From: Saturnia japonica
Lineage: Eukaryota; Arthropoda; Insecta; Lepidoptera; Saturniidae
Length of the DNA stretch: 64,000 nucleotides
Reading direction: 5' to 3'
Assembly: GCA_033032175.1 (NCBI GenBank)
Contig: CM065321.1
Span: forward strand, 5,912,501-5,976,500
Within the stretch, counting starts at the first letter, position 1; every line of letters begins with the position of its first letter. Positions 13,101 through 23,758 of this stretch are shown piece after piece. The notes beneath the pieces are model-generated. The model was not told the origin of the DNA and did not search any database. It saw nothing but the letters and a program-made list of their open reading frames with translations. Both the position numbers and the translations under genes were made by a program.

Positions 13101-13366
13101 GTCGTAAGTTAAATTACTGCGTAGAAGACGAAGCACCACGACCGAACAAAGAGGGAGCATACCCATGTCGGGGTTGCAGAGAATATTTCAAAGACCTGTC
13201 TAGTTTGAAGCATCATTGTGAAACCGTCCATTCGCAATCCTTACACAGATGTTTAGTTAGTGGTTGTAATGCGGCTTTCTTCTCAAGAACTAAAAGGAAT
13301 AGCCATTACGAATTTCATATTTCTCGAATGCAGAATGGAAGAAGCATTCACGTGAATCCTTCGTGA
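10192..13366 (+). CDS. Disco/basonuclin-type zinc-finger transcription factor, last exon, frameshifted
   Basis: 3'-terminal coding exon of a nuclear C2H2 factor of the disconnected (disco)/basonuclin family, developmental DNA-binding proteins. Counting E at 10192 as 1, finger pair 1 has C365, C368, H381, H386 and C393, C398, H411, with the family signature [18 protein letters not shown]. Pair 2 has C791, C794, H807, H812 and C819, C824. Pair 3 (13166-13325) has C-x2-C-x12-H-x4-H and C-x4-C-x12-H. Three spaced pairs match basonuclin architecture. An acidic stretch (about 11752-11820), a basic KRKRK motif and five psi-K-x-E sites lie between pairs 1 and 2. One extra G at 12670/12671 shifts the frame, giving a stop at 12694-12696; reading from 12671 in the next frame restores [12 protein letters not shown] and continues without a stop to TGA 13364-13366. 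Assembly error or a recent allele is more likely than an old pseudogene, since no other lesion is seen. Upstream exons are not identified. Confidence 0.9.
12667..12673 (+). other. Single-base insertion site (frameshift)
   Basis: The sequence is GCTGGCG. Removing one G gives Cys-Arg-Ala-Ala-Phe-Ser-Ser-Arg-Arg, the expected start of the finger tip in this family. With the G present, translation stops 8 codons later. The site is a two-base G run. Confidence 0.85.
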
Positions 13367-14240
13367 CCGTATTAACTCAAAATATACCTTACTATTTGGT
13401 GGTGTAGTCGAATATCCAGTGCATTTGTGATGTTATAAATAGAGTATAGGTTAGAACTATATTTGCCAGTACCTTTATGTTCTCATGTATTTCTTGAAGA
13501 ATTGTGTTAATATCCACAGTTAGTGTATAAAGGCATAGTCAATATTATTATTTTAATTCTGATAAAAATTATGTTCGCATGTAAGAATAAGTCATTTGAA
13601 TTGAACGGCTACTTGGATATTTTCAATAAATATGATATAGGTAATGTATTACAATTAATATTTAATCAAACATTCCATAGTAATAAATGTGCAATATAAA
13701 AATGTTTGTAAATATAATAGATAATAATGTTTATAATGTACAAAAATTTTGATGAAAATTCCAAAATTTCTAAAGCTTTATTCCGTAAGCAACTTGCACT
13801 TTGCAAAACATAAAAAAAAATCTATTTCAAATTACATTCCGGATGAATATTTTTTGTTAATTCGAAGAAATCGAATTTTTTATACCTATTTAAAATAATT
13901 TCAAAAAATGTTTTAGGAACTAGTTAAAGTTTTTTAGTATTATTATACCTACGCTGTACATTTCTCGATATTAGACAAAAATACAGAATTGTATAACATT
14001 TAATTTTCAAGAATACGAACTCCTGATGCTGCTATTTTGGTGCTAAGATAACAAATCACCTATAATAATAAAATTCCTTATAAAATGTAATGAAAATGTG
14101 AGATATTAATTTACAATCTAATTAATAAGAACCAAAAAGTATTAAAATTGTAATTATAAGGTTGTATCATAATAATAATATCTTCCTTTTGCCAAACAAT
14201 AATAACTGTGTAATAAAAATTGTTTTAAAAATGATAATTA
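13367..14240 (+). other. Probable 3' UTR of zinc-finger gene
   Basis: AT-rich sequence directly after the stop codon with several canonical AATAAA signals, among them 13625-13630 and 14212-14217. Which is used cannot be told from sequence. No repeat was recognised up to about 14240, consistent with a single transcribed UTR. Confidence 0.45.
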
Positions 14241-14404
14241 TTTTATTATTTTAGTTTACAACTATCCCATTACCTTGATATGATTTTAAGACCACATGTA
14301 GGACGATTTTCAGTAGACACCCAACATCTTCAATTTATTTACAAAAGCAGCCTTTTTTCTTATGTAAGTTGCTACGTTGCTAATGTTTTCACATGCTATG
14401 TTGA

Positions 14405-14560
14405 TTTAGAGGAGTTTCGAAAATCGATAAAATAAGAAATGAATATATCCGTGGTACTTTTAAAGTCCCAAAAATACACGAAAAACTTAGTGAGAACCGT
14501 TTGCTGGTACGGGCATGTGATGAGGCGAGATGTAGATCATAATATGACAAAAATGTAGTA
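14405..14560 (+). pseudogene. RTE-type reverse transcriptase C-terminal relic
   Basis: From 14426 the frame reads DKIRNEYIRGTFKVPKI then KLSENRL; after a one-base shift it continues WYGHVMRRDVDHN (14505-14545) and then meets a stop at about 14559. This is the well-known C-terminal block of moth RTE elements (RNEYIRG..KV..KLRENRLRWYGHVMRR). All upstream RT and endonuclease sequence is missing. It lies just downstream of the zinc-finger gene's likely 3' UTR. Confidence 0.75.
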
Positions 14561-14723
14561 ACAAGTCCTGGCTACAAACAATAAAAAACGATATAATAGC
14601 GAGCAACACAACAAAAGTGACAACCCATAACCGTACGGTGTGGCGCAGAAGTACTAGGAGGGCTGCTCCCAAATAAATTGGTGCGATAGCCAGGTAAAAG
14701 AACTCTTAATCAAAGCGGCAACT

Positions 14724-15466
14724 TCATATGTTCCCGACCCCAATGCCTGCCGGAGTAAACGCCGGCCGCATAATATCTTCACTGACCCGCTCGACCAAAT
14801 CGAAACAGCTAACGCGTTCTATGCCACCGTCTCTCCAAACAGAGCGTGCCACCGCCCACGCCCGAGTAACCACCGTTCTCTCCGCAGAGGACGGGCGGTT
14901 AACTTCGCTGCCGCACACCCGTCACGTCCACCCTCTCTAGCGGCAACCCAAGCCTAGGTCCGTTCCACGGTGTGAAGCCCTTGGGTCAGACAGCCGCCCG
15001 CGCGATACAAGTGACACTATACGTGCAACACTTAGCTACCCACACACAACATTACACACGTATGAACACACACGCGTGCACACCACACAGGTACATAGGT
15101 TCTGTAAGGGACCTTTTTTTTTCTTTTTTGCGCTAGTTAGACTAATGCGCTAGTTAGTGTAGAAAAACCATTCCGATTACTAAATACACATACGCATGGT
15201 TCCCTCCTTCCTCCCATGTTAGTTAGCTCGAATTTTCTTAAGATTAGGGAATTAGATAGATCGCGACCTTTTCGCATTCGCGACGACCGCCCGAGCCGAG
15301 GTTCGGTCACTCTGGCACCCTCGAGCGGGTCGTCACAAACTTTCGCGGCTAAGTGCCCTAAGCGCTCGCCCCCAAGTCCGGTGAAGCTGTAAAAGCCGCA
15401 GCGGCTCTGTTTTTGGATAGCGCCCCTAAGGCTAACAGTGTAGACAGTTCAAAAAAAAAAAAAAGG
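14724..15466 (+). mobile_element. GC-rich 3' part of a poly(A)-ended element (repeat family C, copy 1)
   Basis: This segment is much richer in GC than its surroundings. It ends in an A14 run at about 15452-15465. The last 100 bp (15343-15445: GTGAAGCTGTAAAAGCCGCA ... GGCTAACAGTGTAGACAGTTC) recur at four other places: 33353-33445, 46981-47086, 51496-51560 and 59872-59945. Three of these are inverted and start with a T run, so the A run is the true 3' end. Short ORFs on both strands (14724-14940) show no known domain. An AC-rich tract occupies 15040-15105. Most likely this is the 3' end of a retroposon or non-LTR element. Confidence 0.55.
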
Positions 15467-16654
15467 GTTGAAAGAAGAGAACACTAGCTCTTCGTAAGTA
15501 TAAAATTCTGGCTATAATCATAAACTCATTTTTCCTGGTGCGTCTGACAGTATTATTATTTCTAGTGATATATACTATTTCTCAATCGAAGCATTAATAT
15601 TGTATGATTATCTATACCAGGAGGGAATTGGCCCTTGGCCACCAAATGCTCAGCTTGGCCATTACAGTGTTATTACTATCATTGGTTGTTAAAACACTTC
15701 TTACAGTTGGCGCTCGTCTCTATATACTTGCTCACAATACAACTTCGTATTCGCAGGATTTATTTCATTTCATCATTAGTAACTTTTTAGAACTGGGTAA
15801 AATCTCCCTAGATAAAGGGTCAACTATCTAACCCAAGCCTAGGCAAAAGACTTTAGCCAAATCTATTTTTTTTAAATCGTTGTTACCTATTCCAAAACTA
15901 TATACAAAGCCACATACCTAGAAATATTGTTATACAAAATGTAATCAAATAATAAGGCTTTCATAAACAATAATATAAAAAATTTTCAATAGCTCGCATT
16001 GGGGACTTTTGTCACCGTTAATGTTTCATCACCCTTGGTCCGGTCCTATGGATAAGTACGGAGGTGCGCGTCCGTTACGTGACAACAGGTTTATCCATAA
16101 ACTTGACAAGGTTGACAGTCATGGCGACAAAGGTCTGGCACTAACTCATCATGTGAAAACCGGGTATAGTCTCCTAGAGTCTAGCCTAGGACCTAGATCA
16201 CCCTCACCTTATCCATCTATTCAATAAATTTACTGATGGTCAAGCACAGACTTTCTGACTTACTGGAGGGTGACGCATGAAATTTTGCATACTAGTTCCT
16301 TATATAACGTAGATGTAGGTAATATAGGTGTAGAAGTATAGGAATTATAACATGGTGGCATTTTCATGTCCGCCTGGCTAGCTAGCACCCTCAAGTTGCA
16401 AATCTGTCACCAAGCACCTATACTTAGGTAACTTCCCGCAGCTGCACTTGAAAGCCAGTTCCTCTAGAAACCTTTATGAATATACAATAAGGCAACTTTA
16501 GATTTTAGACTTTTAAATCAAACCCGTTATTGGAAAATGGTTGGTTACCTACAGTAAATCGGGCGGATTGGAGCGGAGTTAAAAGTAAACGCTCAGAAAA
16601 TGAAAGTTTGAATTTCTGATTTTCTTTCATGGAATATTATTAATGTTTACTAGC
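15467..16654. other. Non-coding stretch with SINE fragment
   Basis: No gene. It contains the 3' part of a tRNA-derived SINE (16350-16472). Otherwise nothing definite is seen. The small ORFs at 15604-15831 and 16009-16227 show no domain. Confidence 0.5.
16350..16472 (+). repeat. SINE fragment (3' part)
   Basis: It shares the blocks CATGGTGG, CACCCTCAAGTTGCAAATCT and GCAGCTGCACTTGAAAGCCA with the fuller copies at 33905-34200 and 57866-58160. The pol III promoter half is not present here. Confidence 0.6.
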
Positions 16655-17215
16655 CGGTACCCGCTTTACTGAGCGTATTTTTTATGCTTATAAAGTCCTT
16701 TTTTATAGTAGCAATGCAATCTTTCTGATGGTAAGCACAGTACGATGCAAAGATAACAGCGACCACTGAGAGATCCACAATCCATCCCCAATTGTCGCTG
16801 TAGTTCTGGCCTGCATTTGAAGGACCCGATGACATATGAAGAAGAAAACACTGGCCGGGAAACGGTTCCATAGTTCCACGGTACGGCTGGACTTTACAAA
16901 CCTTATAGTTGTGCCGAGATGGAGGTTGTTATAAAAGTGTGGCTCGGAAGCTTAGTGCGTGTAGTATTGTTATGGAAAGGGAGAAGGGAATAACATGGAA
17001 CATCTCTTCAGAACACTCATCATAATATAGACGGTAGAACACGATCAGCGAGGCAATGTTCCTGCGTAGCTGGAACGTGTCGACGAACTTAGTAACGTCG
17101 CGTCTGCGTCATTTAGAATGCGGACATCGCGTCTCTGCACCCTGTCCAAGGCATCCAGGAGGCATTTTGCAGATCCATCGCAGAGACGCGAATTATATTC
17201 CATACACGACCAAAC
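16655..17215 (-). pseudogene. Non-LTR reverse transcriptase 3'-end relic
   Basis: Read on the minus strand from 17215 it gives a CMEYNSRLCDGS-like block, then CLLDALDRVQRRDVRIL, a VFYRLYYDECSEEMFHVIP block and VELWNRFPASVFSSSY. These are the order and motifs of the C-terminal end of CR1/jockey-type RT ORFs. Several frame changes and stops break it. The catalytic domain is absent, so only the end of an old insertion remains. Related 3' ends appear at 8055, 53455 and 60238, and the fuller relative is the element at 43660-46050. Confidence 0.7.
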
Positions 17216-18037
17216 TTATCATTTAAAAGCAAGCAAGTAGGTAACTGTTTTATATCCTATTCCACGATATAATGGACAACTAGGTATGCTTAATTTTATT
17301 GGACGTCCAGCCGTGTGATCGTGATTGATGGACGTACAATAATTGAAACAAACGTACTTTCACATCTGTACCGATATTATAGAGAGGAAAGATTTGATTT
17401 TTTGGTTGTTTTTTATTTATTTTTTTGTTTGTAATAGATAAACTCAAAAACTACTGGACCGATTTTAAAAATTATTTCACCAATATAAAGCTACATTATT
17501 ATTGAGTGACACAGGCTATATTATAATTTGAAAAATTAGTTTATTCCTCATAAAAATGTCGATAGTTTACCTACCTACCTAGTCTAGAAAAATTGCCTAC
17601 ACGGGTGCATTGGCGATGTTTGTCGTACAAAATTAACAAGGGTGAACCCGTGGGGCACAGCTAGTTTATAATATAGATACATTCAATATTATTCAAACTT
17701 GAAACTACCAAATATACATAACATAAAATTTAATTATACCTAAATCCTGCGCCATGTAGCTTGTTTTTAAAATACATTTCTTGTCAGTGTTTTTTTTTTA
17801 TTATTATTGGAAAATGACAGACAAAAAAAATGGTTTTTAATGTTATACTCCTGATTAGTTGTTTTTCAAAGTTGATGTTGTAACACAATATTAAAAAAAT
17901 ACACAGACCTAAAGCAGATAGTTACCTACATAAAAACAAGAACTACTTTATTAATATGGATATCAAGGTTTTCAATCTAACACAGTACCTACGAATAGAA
18001 TTGTACTACTAAATATTCGTTAGTTCTTACCCCATCG

Positions 18038-18165
18038 TTCGTGACGTCACACGTGACACGTCCGTGACATTACTCGTCGCCGCCACCGCGTCGCGTCACC
18101 CGTCGTGACATTCCACACGCGTTTGCCGCATTTCGCTGTCACTTGGCGTGACGTCGCTTGCCGGT
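18038..18165. promoter_or_regulatory. Candidate regulatory segment: CRE and E-box cluster
   Basis: This CG-dense segment in AT-rich surroundings contains the palindrome GTGACGTCAC (18041-18050, with the full CRE/ATF site TGACGTCA), an overlapping E-box CACGTG (18050-18055), a second TGACGTC (18149-18155) and several further CGTGAC/GTCACG copies. It matches none of the repeats recognised here. No gene start is seen next to it, so a promoter or enhancer role is inference. Confidence 0.35.
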
Positions 18166-20035
18166 TAACTTATTAATTTTTAAACTTTCCATTATCGAAC
18201 TTTATTATGTTACACGAGTATTCATTGTAAATTGATTTAGTATTTGGACAACTGCATACCTACCTAATGTATACCAATTGTTATATTATTATAACAAACA
18301 CTAAAACGTACAAATGGAGGATTTAATGTTAAAAATAATTCTCTACCAGTGTTCCAGGGAAGCAAGAGAAAGGTATAGGCAAAGGTGTGCATAATATTTT
18401 GTAAAAAATTAAAAATCTAGCCAATATCCCTTCCCTTCCCTTTCCCCTTAAAATGTTATTTAAATTTAGTATAAGGTAGTTACAATTGAGAACTTCGCGC
18501 CAATTTATATCGTGATGGAGGTTACATACTATAGTTAGCCATCAATGATAATAATTATTTTGAATTATTTTTACTGAGTTATACACCATTAAATTATTTT
18601 TGCACAATTAAAAAATAGGTAGTCAGTAAAATAAATTTACAATACCTACTTAATAACATTGATACTTCATCATATTCCCGACATGAGATAAAATTATTGA
18701 AGTAAGTATTTTTTTTGTAACACCAAATTATTATCTATATAGGTGTACCTACCTAACTTCTTAGGTTTGTGCTTACGCAAGTAGATACACACAATTTTTT
18801 ATTTTTTTTACATTAAATGAGATTTATGCACATTTAAAATATTCTATTTGAACAATTTTTTTAAGTAGGTAGGTACCTAAATAATATTTATATAAGCTAA
18901 ATCAAAAAAAAAAAGGAAAAACAAAGCTAAGGTCTAGTTAATCTTAATTTAAACTTGAGATCGTCAACCTTTATAATAATACCTATAACGCCTATAACAT
19001 ATCTATATGAAGGTAGGTAAACGGCTATAACATATATGAAGGTAGGTATAGTTGCCGCCGCACTAAACTCTGCTGAGAAGCTTTCTTTTGGTGTAGCTAA
19101 AGAACATTTAGGAAATAATAATTCAATTATAATTCATAATACAAAAAAAATAATTCGAGCAATGTACAACACGGGACCTCGCAATTCACTAAAAGACAAA
19201 TTTTAGGAATTTAGTTACTTAACTTTCTCCTTCCAATACATCCTTGATTTAGTTTATGTTTGTGTTTTCAATTTGATTAAGATGTAGAGTTTCTTCTTCC
19301 AGCTTATATTATTTTACCTTGAATAGGTCTTGACAATAAACATGATAAACTACTTACTTAATGTTTAATTTTATAAAATTAATTATTTTACAACAACAGT
19401 CAGCTCAATGACTTTTCCTGTTAACCGTATTTAAAAAAAGAACCCGGTGGCCAGCTACCTACGCGTCATAACAATACGCACAACCGAAAGTCGTACACAA
19501 ACGCTAGTTCGTTCTCATTTACATAATCAACTCTCATCAGCCACATTTGCATCCGAAACGCACAACGAATTAAATTCAAAGTACTATAATACCACGTTAT
19601 GTTTTTCCATTCTAATAAACCTTAACGCTATGGTAATAAAAGTTATGTCTATTTTGTTTATGTGTAAAAAATAGGATGCCGAAGCAATGGGCTGCGGTTG
19701 GTGTATTTGAAAATAAGAATCGAGCTCTTCACTTGTCAGCAATTTGGTTTGAAGAGAGAATACTTCTAATTCGCAAAAAGAACGAACGTCCTATGTTTAA
19801 AAAGTATCGTCACGCAAGCGAAGCTAGGCTGTGTTCATATTATTACAGAGGTTAGGAAATAAAAAAATATTAATATCGGTACGATACATAATATTTCGTA
19901 TATTCCGTATTTGTTTGAAAAGTTAAGTTGTCTGACTTTAAGTAGATACCTAGATCCTAAGTTTAAATATATAATACTTAATTTATATTAAGTTTTGTTT
20001 GATGTACCATTTTAGTCTTCAATCATATTATATAC

Positions 20036-20602
20036 TAGCTGGTCCGCGCAACTTCGTCTGCGTCAAATAAGACAGAGGAGTGAGAGAAGGTTAGAGAGAG
20101 TGGGTCGTAGGCACCTATAATATAGTTTGTTAAAAATTAAATATTTTTGATGAATAACTTACTTATTTCGATAAGGATTAATAAACATGTTTATAAAAAA
20201 ATCTTCGCAAATAATGAAGTAGGTATTTTAGAACAAATTTTATTACCCTAGAAAAGGTTATATTGACACAACTTTAAAAAATAGACATATGCTACCGCAA
20301 ACTTATTATAGAACTGTTAAAAAACAAACAATTCCGTCACACATGGTTGTTGCGTAACTTTAACCATTTACGCCGCTCACGCAATGGAAGCTCTTAAAAA
20401 GCAAATTTTCCCGTTTTTGCAACATTTTTCATTCATGTTTGGTTCCTATTGGTCGTAGCGTGATGTTATATAGCCTATAGCGTTCCTCGATAAATGGGCT
20501 ATCCAACAATAAAATATTTTATCAATTCAAACTAGTAGTTTCTGAGATTAGCGTGTTCAACCAAACAAACAAACTCTTCAGTGTTATAATATTAGTATAG
20601 AT
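20036..20602 (+). repeat. Common moth dispersed repeat, long copy
   Basis: It starts TAGCTGGTCCGCGCAACTTC and ends GAGATTAGCGTGTTCAACCA ..AACAAACTCTTCAGTGTTATAATATTAGTATAGAT. The same head and tail recur in shorter copies (about 2365, 3750 inverted, 26958, 28918, 47170). No ORF. Its class is not clear from sequence. Confidence 0.6.
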
Positions 20603-22124
20603 CATTCTCAACCGCTTTTGATTCATTTTCATTTGGTATATTTAAATTTATAATTTAAAAATTTTGTTCATGTTTCCTGTCATACAAATTAACCGATCGG
20701 CTATTCGCAGGTAATAACTGCTCTCCTATATAAATAATAATTGTAAAAATTAATTCCCTTACAAAAATACACTTTTCAAATTTTCTAGTATATTTTTCAA
20801 TGTTTAGTATTGTTAGTATTTGACCGTAATTAAGGCTGTTGTTTTTTATTTCATTTGTGAAATAGTATAGGCCTACCGAATTCTAAAGAAAAATTGAACA
20901 TAAACCTAAAAAATTCTACAAAATAAATAAATAACGTAATAAGCCATAAGTCAAAAAATCATAAAAAGTTTAAAACATAACATTAAATAAGCTAATTACA
21001 AATTTAAATTAGATAACCCATTCGATATATTATCCAATGACAACATTGATACATCGAATTTTTTTTTACGACGATACCGATATCGATGTATATTCGTTCA
21101 TCACTACTTAAAATATCAATTATAGAACATTGGAAGTTGTCTGCCATTTTGCCTTGGCTTGTGTTTTGAGTTTATTTTTTCCAATTAAACAAAGTTTAAT
21201 ATTGCCTTCAATATGTTGTTTAATGTGTTAGTTTGAACATCCTGTTCTTCTATTTTGGTGTTTCGGTTTAATTAAGTGTTACGTGTTTTGTTAAATAGTA
21301 TCTGTGTGATTAGACTTATTGATCATTTTAGATATAATGTCTAGTACCTAAGATAATGTAATTCAAGACCATTATATCAAATAAGAAGGCTAGGGGAAGT
21401 CATCTGTTCTTTTCTTTAGATTTCCAATAATGATAATTCGAAGATGATGGTATAAAAAACATTTTTATAAATATGTATGCATAGCTAACCTTCAGGTCAT
21501 CCCGCTGAAATTAATTGTTTGGGTACGGGATAAATGGCATGTCTTATTTATATATCAATTTTTTTCTATGAAGTTGATATTCTTCCTCTGGTATTGGGTT
21601 CTGTGATCACTGTGATACCAATGATACAAACAAAAACTGCATGTATATTAGCTCAAGCACACACAGGGCCGCTCGCAAAGAAGAGTTGAAGTCTCTATAC
21701 ATAAAGTCGCGGTGGTTTAATGTGACCGCAGCTTTACGAGTTCCAAATTTGATTTTAAGAAGTTCGCAATGCCCATTATGGAACGTTTTTTCTCCCGTTA
21801 ATAAACGTGTGGCTTCTTAGGGAGTTACTGTGGTTATTATGAACTGAATTGGGTACAGTCAGCAAATATTAACTAAGGTTTTTTAAGTGTTTGACTTTTC
21901 GTGGAATCTTAGGCATAATACAACCATTAAAGTATATGTTGACGTAGACAAGGAGCTTTTTGTTACAATTTTTAGAAATAATGATATATCTTGAGATGTA
22001 TTCTATAAATTATCACTAACTAAATTTTGATTGATATTCTAATCATTCTTCTATGAAGTCTAATTGAAAAAAATTCAAATCCGTAGGTAACTTTTTCAGA
22101 ATTTATTTTTCTAAAAAAGGGAAG

Positions 22125-23160
22125 TGTTACGACTTATCCCGTGCTTGGGGCATGTAGTAACAACAATAAAAAAGAACGAGAAATTCACATCTTTACTCAT
22201 TTATTCTCTACAAAAATTGCTTTATTTTCAACAAATAATTAGGTAATTAACTAATATAATGAGGTATTTCTGTAAAATGTTTCCTCTATTAAATAATTAA
22301 ATAAAAAATACTTTTTATTACCCTATCGTTTTTCCTTTTCTTTATCATCTTTTTTTGTTTTTTCTTAATATTCCATTCTCAAAGCTTCTCTTTCCGTTGT
22401 GTATTTCAAGAAGGGGGAATATTTTTAGCACTAAGTTACACAGCACATTGGTAAGCTGGTTTCCTTATTTCCAAAGGAAGTTATCCAAAATATATTTCAG
22501 CACACTTGAGGATATATGAAGATATTTTACATTCTTCTTCTTCTGTGAATACTTGTCTAGGCTTGACAAAACCAACTTTTGGACTTCCATCATTCTTCTT
22601 TTTCTTTGACCAAAATTCTTACTCGCCTTCCGAATACGACACTTGTTTTCTAAAACTTCAGCTGCAGCTAATTCATGTACCTCCTAGCTTTGTATTGCTT
22701 GTTCAGTCTTTCTCTTATGCACTCTTATTCTTAGAAAAAGGAATATTACATTACAAATAACATACAGCAATATGGGGGCAAGTTGTAACATGTTACAACA
22801 TAACCCAAGATTTGGTTACAACTAACCCCAAAGCATAGTTCTTAATATTTAACACTTTAACTATTAAATCAATTTAGTAATCTCGAAAATTGTTATTCGA
22901 CATCATACATAGATAAATTTAACGCCAAATAAAAGCAAAAAAGGTTACGAAAGTAAAATTATACGTTACCTGCCGACAATGGAACGCTTGCACACACCCA
23001 TTTACTGGGCCACCTGACGGGATACGGGGACACTGACTGTTATGACGTGACGCGGCGCATTATAATGATAAGATTGCGTCAAAGAAATACGTTAATTAAG
23101 TTTCAATTCCTAGTAAACAAACACTGTTACTACTTACCCCTGTTACAGTAAGCCCCTCGC
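22125..23160 (-). mobile_element. Pogo/Tigger-like DNA transposon relic
   Basis: Inverted repeats are visible near both ends: GGGGCATGTAGTAACA (22147-22162) pairs with TGTTACTACTTACCCC (23125-23140), 14 of 16 positions complementary. Between them, on the minus strand, lies a broken transposase N-terminus. An 18-bp perfect palindrome GTTGTAACATGTTACAAC (22782-22799) and other GTTACAAC copies lie inside. Outer borders and target-site duplication could not be fixed, so the range is approximate. Confidence 0.5.
22435..22690 (-). pseudogene. Transposase N-terminal relic with HTH and CENP-B-type motifs
   Basis: On the minus strand the order is a pipsqueak-type helix-turn-helix block (22601-22684; ELAAAEVLENKCRIRKASKN) followed, in another frame, by KPRQVFTEEEECKISSYILK (about 22510-22580), a stop, then LPLEIRKPAYQCAV (to about 22437). 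This matches the psq-HTH plus CENP-B-type DNA-binding order of pogo/Tigger transposases (Tc1/mariner superfamily). One frameshift and internal stops make it non-functional. The catalytic DDE domain was not found. Family assignment rests on motif order and is moderate. Confidence 0.55.
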
Positions 23161-23704
23161 TCCCTACTATGATAGCTATATATAAGTAAGTAGGTATATA
23201 ACGTGTGAGAGACTAATAAGTAAATGTTTCAGCAATTTTTTTTTAGTGCTGACTATATTATTACCTATGATTTAAGAAAATTTATTCAGCTCTTTGCAGG
23301 TTTTCATCTCTTTTCTAGTTGATAAATAAATGAGAGCATCCTCCGCAGATCTGACCGAGTCGAGATTTGGTATTTTGTTACTTCAATGATATAGAAGAAC
23401 CTTGACGCCGCAGCTTCATCTGGAATATGTAGGATACCTAACTCCTCACCAACTTATAGTAGAGATATCGTGTTTGGGCTCATTGGAATGATCTAAAAAA
23501 TCTAAATGAATAGGTTACCTACTTGTGTCGGGTTACCTACTTTCAATTTAACATGTGTTAATTTTTTTGGTAGATTGTTTATACGCTACAAAATGTATCT
23601 TAATAGGTACCTACTAACTTACTAAAATATTCTTATCACTATGTAACTACCTGGCAAGTATCAGGTCACCTTCTACAAGATAAGCATATCATTGCTTGAA
23701 AACA

Positions 23705-23749
23705 AAATGAAAGAAAGAAAAAAGAAAGTAAGAAAGAAAGAAAGAAAAT
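23705..23749. repeat. GAAA/AAAG simple repeat
   Basis: Purine-rich tract of GAAA units directly beside the left duplication of the RTE insertion. Confidence 0.8.
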
Positions 23750-23758
23750 ACATTTCAT
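23750..23758 (+). repeat. Target-site duplication of RTE insertion (left copy)
   Basis: ACATTTCAT, repeated exactly at 25346-25354. The two copies flank the minus-strand RTE element. Confidence 0.7.

Larger units (their letters stand above)
17220..22120. other. Non-coding stretch with repeats and a CG-rich segment
   Basis: No gene is supported. It contains a degenerate common moth repeat (about 17440-17670), a CG-rich motif cluster (18038-18165), and a longer common moth repeat (20036-20602). Many GTAGGTA tracts occur between 18640 and 19060. A small ORF at 19447-19674 shows no domain. Confidence 0.5.

Noticed and set aside
14724..14940. Overlapping ORFs on both strands in GC-rich DNA
   Set aside because: Open frames are expected in GC-rich sequence; no domain, and the region ends in a repeat with a poly(A) run.
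19447..19674. 75-codon plus-strand ORF
   Set aside because: No domain, no splice or start context, and low-complexity C-terminus.
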